Origin: Rhodospirillaceae bacterium | Lineage (GTDB): Bacteria; Pseudomonadota; Alphaproteobacteria; Rhodospirillales; Rhodospirillaceae | DNA length: 64,000 nucleotides | Direction: 5' to 3' | Assembly: GCA_009694245.1 (NCBI GenBank) | Contig: SHVO01000001.1 | Span: 19,139 to 83,138 of the forward strand | Part shown: positions 59,223-64,000 of the stretch, piece by piece | How the letters are laid out: each line of letters starts with the position of its first letter | Numbering within the stretch: position 1 is the stretch's first letter | Notes under the pieces: generated by a model | What the model was told of the DNA's origin: nothing | The model's input: only the letters and a program-made list of their open reading frames with translations | Databases searched by the model: none | Position numbers and translations under genes: made by a program

Positions 59223-59840
59223 ATGGATGCGCCAGTCATGGACGCTTTGTCCCAGATCCCCGACGTAGCCGACCCCTTGGCCTTGTTTCGCACCTGGTTC
59301 GACCAGGCCGAGGCCCGGGAGCCGGATTTGCACAACGCCATGAGCCTGGCCACGGCGACAGCCGAGGGCAGGCCTTCCGTCCGCCTGGTCTTGCTGAAGG
59401 ATTTCAGTTCGCAGGGGTTCGTTTTTTACACCAATACGGAAAGCCGCAAGGGCACGGAGATCGCCGCCAATCCGGCCGCGGCGGTGTGTTTTCACTGGAA
59501 GTCCCTTCGGCGACAGGTGCGGATCGAAGGCGACCTTGTTCCGGTGACCGCCGCCGAAGCTGATGCCTACTGGGCGACGCGACCGCGCGAGAGCCAGCTG
59601 GCCGCTTGGGCGTCGGCCCAATCGCGACCCATGCCGAGCCGCGCGTTGCTTCAAACCCGGGTCGCGGAATGTGAAGCGCGCTTTGCGGGCAAACCAGTTC
59701 CGCGGCCGGATCAGTGGACAGGCTATTGTCTCGTGCCGCGGAACATCGAGTTCTGGCATGATGTCCGCAATCGCCTTCACGACCGGCTGATATTTCGCCG
59801 GATCGGAGACGACTGGCATTCGGAGCGGCTTTATCCATGA
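59223..59840 (+). CDS. pdxH: Pyridoxamine 5'-phosphate oxidase
   Basis: DPLALFRTWFDQAEAREPDLHNAMSLATATAEGRPSVRLVLLKDFSSQGFVFYTNTESRKGTEIAANP...NRLHDRLIFRR. Confidence 0.96.
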   Translation: MDAPVMDALSQIPDVADPLALFRTWFDQAEAREPDLHNAMSLATATAEGRPSVRLVLLKDFSSQGFVFYTNTESRKGTEIAANPAAAVCFHWKSLRRQVRIEGDLVPVTAAEADAYWATRPRESQLAAWASAQSRPMPSRALLQTRVAECEARFAGKPVPRPDQWTGYCLVPRNIEFWHDVRNRLHDRLIFRRIGDDWHSERLYP

Positions 59841-60793
59841 ACGGAGGTGCGCTGGTGCGACCTGAGAATCCTTCGTCACTGATGAGTGGTCCCAGCCGGG
59901 AACGGTTGATGCGCGTGGCGACCATCGCCGCCATGGTCAGCGCGGCCATTCTTGTCGTTGCCAAGGCGTCGGTCTATTTCGACAACAAGTCGGTGGCGGT
60001 GCTCTCCAGCCTGGCGGATTCGGCGCTCGATCTCGTGGCCTCGGGCGTGACGTTTCTCGCCGTGCGCTACGCTTTGACGCCGGCCGACGAAGACCATCGC
60101 TTCGGTCACGGGAAAGCCGAGCCGCTGTCGGGCCTGGGTCAGGCAGCCTTTGTCGCCGGTTCGGCGGTCCTGATCATGGTCGAGGCCATAGCGCGGTTCC
60201 ACAGTCCGGTTCCGGTGCAGGATGGCACGAGTGGCATTGCCGTCATGGCGGTGGCGACGGTCGTGACGCTCGCCCTGGTGATGTTCCAACGCTACGTCAT
60301 AAAGAAAACCGGCTCGGTCGCCATTAGCGCGGATTCGTTGCACTACACCGGCGATCTGCTGATGAATCTCGGCGTCATCGCCGCCTTATTCCTGTCGGCA
60401 AGACCGGGACTGGCATGGGTAGATCCCATGTTCGGCGTCGGCATCAGCAGTTTCATGTTGATCAATGCCATGAGGATCGCATTCCAGGCGGTTGGCAGCC
60501 TGATGGACAAAGAATTGCCCGACGCCGACCGTGAGAATATCATCGCCATCGCCCGCCAGCATCCCGAGGTCATCCATGTTCATGAATTACGCACGCGCTC
60601 GTCCGGACTCCAGAAATTCATTCAGATGCACCTGGTCGTGGGTCAACACCTGACACTCGTGAAAGCCCACGCGATTTCCGACGATGTCGAAAGGGCGGTT
60701 GCGTCGGCATTTCCTGGAGCGGATATCATTATCCACCAGGACCCCGAGGGCATTGTCGAGTTCCATCAGCCAGTCGGCGCGGCGTTGCCCTAG
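59837..60793 (+). CDS. Cation diffusion facilitator family transporter
   Basis: YFDNKSVAVLSSLADSALDLVASGVTFLAVRYALTPADEDHRFGHGKAEPLSGLGQAAFVAGSAVLI. Confidence 0.94.
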   Translation: MNGGALVRPENPSSLMSGPSRERLMRVATIAAMVSAAILVVAKASVYFDNKSVAVLSSLADSALDLVASGVTFLAVRYALTPADEDHRFGHGKAEPLSGLGQAAFVAGSAVLIMVEAIARFHSPVPVQDGTSGIAVMAVATVVTLALVMFQRYVIKKTGSVAISADSLHYTGDLLMNLGVIAALFLSARPGLAWVDPMFGVGISSFMLINAMRIAFQAVGSLMDKELPDADRENIIAIARQHPEVIHVHELRTRSSGLQKFIQMHLVVGQHLTLVKAHAISDDVERAVASAFPGADIIIHQDPEGIVEFHQPVGAALP

Positions 60794-60824
60794 ATTATCC
60801 GTGCCGCCTGGATGGCGGGGGGAG

Positions 60825-60887
60825 CTACTTCTTTTCGCGGTATAGGTCGTGACAGCTCTTGCAGGATAAGGCCACCACCGCGACGCC
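60825..60887 (-). pseudogene. C-terminal remnant of a c-type cytochrome (CXXCH motif, cytochrome c'-like)
   Basis: Minus translation ...VAVVALSCKSCHDLYREKK*; stop TAG at 60825-60827. Confidence 0.65.
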
Positions 60888-61151
60888 GCGTTCTATACCG
60901 ACAACAACCTTGGAACGCTCAACGCCGTCGATTTCATGGACGCGAATTTGACCTTCACGCCCAACGGCAGCATCTGGTCGCTCTCGGTTTACGGCACCAA
61001 CCTGACCAAGGAGCCCAGCTTTGGCGGCGACACCCAGTTGCCGAATATTTCCGCCTTCGGCGGCGACGGCCCCGGCCCACGGCCTAATCTGACGTTCTCG
61101 CCGATCAACAAGGGCCGTGTCTTGGGTGCAGAAATCCGTGTGAAGTACTAA
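60888..61151 (+). pseudogene. C-terminal remnant of a TonB-dependent receptor
   Basis: AFYTDNNLGTLNAVDFMDANLTFTPNGSIWSLSVYGTNLTKEPSFGGDTQLPNISAFGGDGPGPRPNLTFSPINKGRVLGAEIRVKY*; no N-terminal plug or barrel. Confidence 0.8.
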
Positions 61152-61172
61152 ACACCTTCAAAGGTCAGGAAC

Positions 61173-61212
61173 GCTCCCGGTCGAAACTGACCGGGGGCGG
61201 TTTTCTTTTTTG
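61173..61212 (+). terminator. Intrinsic terminator
   Basis: gctCCCGGTCgaaactGACCGGGggcggttttctttttt. Confidence 0.85.
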
Positions 61213-61230
61213 AGGGAACGAGAGCCCGGG

Positions 61231-62169
61231 CTATTTTGCCGTGCCGCGCCGTGAGATTTCAAGGCCGGCCAACAGCGCCACAGCGCCGATGATTTGATGG
61301 ATCGTGACGCTCTCGCCAAACAAGATCCAGGCGACACCGGCCGGGATGACCGGCTGCATGAGAAACATGGTCGCGACTAGACCGGCCGATACGTGCGCCA
61401 AGGACATGGCGATCAGCATCTGGCCGCTAATCTGCGCGAACATCGCCATTGCTAAAGCCACCAGCCAGCCATCGATAGTGTGAGGCCAGATCTGCTCCTC
61501 GGTGAGGGCGGCGAGCGCCAGCAGGATGACCGACGCCGCAGCGCCGCTAATGGCCATGGTCGATACAATTGAGGCGCGCTTGCGGACTCGTGAAAGCGTG
61601 AGCACGTAACCAGCGTAAAACGCCGCCGCGGCCATGGCCAGCAGATCTCCCATCACCGAGTTTCCGGCCCGGCCCAGGCTTTCCACCATCATGATGGCCG
61701 ACCCCGACATGGCGACGGTCATTCCTGCGGCGAACAGGCGGCCGGGGCGTTCCTTGAACAGAATCCAACTGCCGGCGACGACAAAGATCGGAGTGACGTT
61801 GGACAGCACGCTGGCATTGGCGATCGAGGTCATCAAAACCGATGAATTCCACAAGACCAGATCGCCGGCGAAGAAAACGCCGCTAAGAATGATCAGCTTT
61901 AGGTCATGACGACCGACGTTTGAGTTCAGCGGCAGGCGATCCTGTGGCCGAAACCACAGGAGCGCGAAGAACAGCGGCAGGGGCAAAGCCAGGCGGTTGA
62001 AGGCCGTGGCGATCGGGCCGACTTCCGAAAGCCGTACAAAGATCGGCGAGAATGACGCGAACACCAGGCCGAGCACGAGAATTGGAAAAGCGTGCCGCGC
62101 GATGAAACTGCGGGGCGACAGCACGGCGCGGACCGGGGCTACGGCGAGGGCGTCGGGGTCGGGTTTCAT
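61231..62169 (-). CDS. DMT/EamA family transporter
   Basis: Ten hydrophobic segments; FASFSPIFVRLSEVGPIATAFNRLALPLPLF...NASVLSNVTPIFVVAGSWILFKERPG...VWILFGE-type motif. Confidence 0.92.
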   Translation of the reverse strand: MKPDPDALAVAPVRAVLSPRSFIARHAFPILVLGLVFASFSPIFVRLSEVGPIATAFNRLALPLPLFFALLWFRPQDRLPLNSNVGRHDLKLIILSGVFFAGDLVLWNSSVLMTSIANASVLSNVTPIFVVAGSWILFKERPGRLFAAGMTVAMSGSAIMMVESLGRAGNSVMGDLLAMAAAAFYAGYVLTLSRVRKRASIVSTMAISGAAASVILLALAALTEEQIWPHTIDGWLVALAMAMFAQISGQMLIAMSLAHVSAGLVATMFLMQPVIPAGVAWILFGESVTIHQIIGAVALLAGLEISRRGTAK

Positions 62170-62260
62170 CGTCGATTTCCGTGGGCATTTACCGCCATGG
62201 AGGTGGGCCGATTCTCCTATATAATCCCTGCGGACCCGTACAGGGGAATAGGAGGACAGA

Positions 62261-62647
62261 ATGAGAATTGTAGGGATTTGCGTGGCGGTTGTCGGTTTTT
62301 TTATGCTTCTAGGCCAGGCCATGGCGGCCGATGATACCGCTCCGATCATTGGCCGCTGGGTCGATCGGCTTCCCGACGGCACTGCGATGATCACCGGTTT
62401 TTCCGCGCACACCGTGACCTTCTATTCGGTCAACGCCCAAGGCATGAGCATGGGCCCGCCGACCACGATAACCGTCCAATATCGAAAGCTGTCCGACGGC
62501 GCCCTTCTGGCCACGCCGATCGGCGATATTGGGGAACCGCTCATGGTTAAGGTCAAGAACGATATCATGGTGCTGACCTTCGAGGGCCTTCCGCCGCGTA
62601 CGCTGATGCGCGAGAAGGAAGTGGCGATACCGAAGCCGCACAGCTGA
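62261..62647 (+). CDS. Small secreted protein of unknown function
   Basis: MRIVGICVAVVGFFMLLGQAMA|ADDTAPIIGRWVDRLPDGTAMITGFS...; AGGAGG RBS, TATAAT at 62220-62225. Confidence 0.7.
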   Translation: MRIVGICVAVVGFFMLLGQAMAADDTAPIIGRWVDRLPDGTAMITGFSAHTVTFYSVNAQGMSMGPPTTITVQYRKLSDGALLATPIGDIGEPLMVKVKNDIMVLTFEGLPPRTLMREKEVAIPKPHS

Positions 62648-63465
62648 TGTTCGAGCCGCGGCAACGGGCGGCGCTCTTCTTCGAAGGCGATGCTCCGCCC
62701 GTCGAGATTGTCAACCCCGAGGCGGTTCGCCCGCTGCTTTTGACCGGGGATCACGCCGGCAACGCGGTGCCAACGAAGCTCGGTGACCTGGGCCTCGCCC
62801 CTGGCGAACTTGATCGGCATATCGGCTGGGACATCGGCGTAGCTGCTTTGACTCGGGCGCTGGCCGCACGGCTTGGATCCACGGCTGTGCTCGCGCGCTA
62901 TACGCGGCTGCTGATCGATCCGAACCGTCCCTTGGGCGATCCGCAGTCAATCCCTGAGTTCAGCGACGGCACAGCCATTCCGGCCAACCTGGGCCTGACC
63001 GAGAGCGACCGTCGCGCGCGTGCTGACGCACTGTACTGGCCCTATCACCACGCCATCGACGAGCACATCGCCCGGCTCCAGCGTTTGAACCAGGTACCCG
63101 TCGTCTTGGCCATGCATAGCTTCACGCCGGCGCTGCAAGCCGGCGCTTGCCCTCGGCCCTGGCACGTCGGCGTATTGTTCGGGCGCGATGAGCGGCTGTC
63201 GGCACGCTTACTGTCCGAGTTGAAGGCCGCCGCGTTCAAGGGCACTCGCCTTGTCGTCGGCGCCAACGAACCCTATTCGGGCGTCACCCACGGCTTCGGC
63301 CTGAAGATTCACGGGATTGCCCATGGGCTGCCGCATGCGGAGCTAGAAATTCGCCAGGATTTGATTTCGACGCCCGCCGGCCAGGAGCGCTGGGCCGAAC
63401 TGTTAGCCGATGTGCTGACGACCGTCGTCGATCACGACGATCTGCGAAAGGTCGAGCATTATTGA
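62647..63465 (+). CDS. N-formylglutamate amidohydrolase family protein
   Basis: LLLTGDHAGNAVPTKLGDLGLAPGELDRHIGWDIGVAALTRALAARLGSTAVLARYTRLLIDPNRPLGDPQSIPE. Confidence 0.92.
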   Translation: MFEPRQRAALFFEGDAPPVEIVNPEAVRPLLLTGDHAGNAVPTKLGDLGLAPGELDRHIGWDIGVAALTRALAARLGSTAVLARYTRLLIDPNRPLGDPQSIPEFSDGTAIPANLGLTESDRRARADALYWPYHHAIDEHIARLQRLNQVPVVLAMHSFTPALQAGACPRPWHVGVLFGRDERLSARLLSELKAAAFKGTRLVVGANEPYSGVTHGFGLKIHGIAHGLPHAELEIRQDLISTPAGQERWAELLADVLTTVVDHDDLRKVEHY

Positions 63466-63488
63466 ATTCTCAATTATGGAGCACAGCC

Positions 63489-63806
63489 ATGGACGAACTG
63501 ACCCGCCTTAAGGCCGAGGCCGCTGCTTTTCGCGGCCTGGTGCAGCACCTGCAAAAGCGCAGCGACGTGCAGAATATCGATTTGATGAACACGGCTGGGT
63601 TCTGCCGGAATTGTTTGGCAAAATGGTACCGCGCCGCGGTCGAGCATTACGGCGCGCCGATGACCTATGAGCAGGCCCAGGAACGGGTCTACGGTATGCC
63701 CCATGCCGACTGGAAGGCGAAATACCAGAAGCCGTCGACACCGGCCCAGGACAAAGCCTATGAGGACTCCAAACAACTGCACGCCAAGATCGCGGTCATC
63801 GAGTAG
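63489..63806 (+). CDS. DUF1244 domain-containing protein
   Basis: FRGLVQHLQKRSDVQNIDLMNTAGFCRNCLAKWYRAAVEHYGAPMTYEQAQERVYGMPHADWKAKYQ. Confidence 0.9.
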   Translation: MDELTRLKAEAAAFRGLVQHLQKRSDVQNIDLMNTAGFCRNCLAKWYRAAVEHYGAPMTYEQAQERVYGMPHADWKAKYQKPSTPAQDKAYEDSKQLHAKIAVIE

Positions 63807-64000
63807 AGGCCTAGTACTCGGAATCACTGATCCGCGAAAAGCGCAGTGAGGTCTCCAAGGTATTTCGAGAGGTGAGCCAGGCGCGAATTTACGGTATTCA
63901 CAGATATTACCCAATATTGGCTGGACACTCACCTAGCGCACTTCCCGATGCGAGGTGACAACAAGGTCGCGTGCGCTATTGCCCCACCATACTGCCTTCC

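Overview
This 64 kb window comes from a GC-rich alphaproteobacterial chromosome (Rhodospirillales-like gene content and synteny). Most of it is conserved housekeeping sequence: rsmH-mraZ, rnpB, ampD-like amidase, DmdC-like acyl-CoA dehydrogenase, AsmA, both fumarase classes, a permuted ssrA next to sspB, thyA/folA, apbC, hflKC-degP, holC-ndk-purN/purM, DUF2066-hdaA, sixA/ppk/ppx, rnd, aspS, an EipB pair, a HDAC-xseB-ispA-dxs-tlyA run, sppA, aroC-fabI, pdxH, and others. Accessory signal is concentrated in four places: (i) 1.5-2.3 kb, with a 10-bp-phased MraZ-box array and palindromic repeats; (ii) 2.3-8.4 kb, with an exported methyltransferase and an exported SDR side by side, a methyltransferase/membrane-protein pair, an IS256 remnant fused to a decayed serine recombinase, all ending at rnpB; (iii) 17.5-18.2 kb, with an intergenic repeat and a MazEF module between two fumarase genes; (iv) 60.8-61.2 kb, with back-to-back remnants of a cytochrome c and a TonB-dependent receptor. 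I found no CRISPR array and no obvious multi-gene defence system. The best candidates for under-described biology are the exported cofactor-dependent enzyme pair, a secreted serine protease with a duplicated C-terminal domain, and the tandem EipB paralogues. All calls were made by eye from the sequence; no searches were run.
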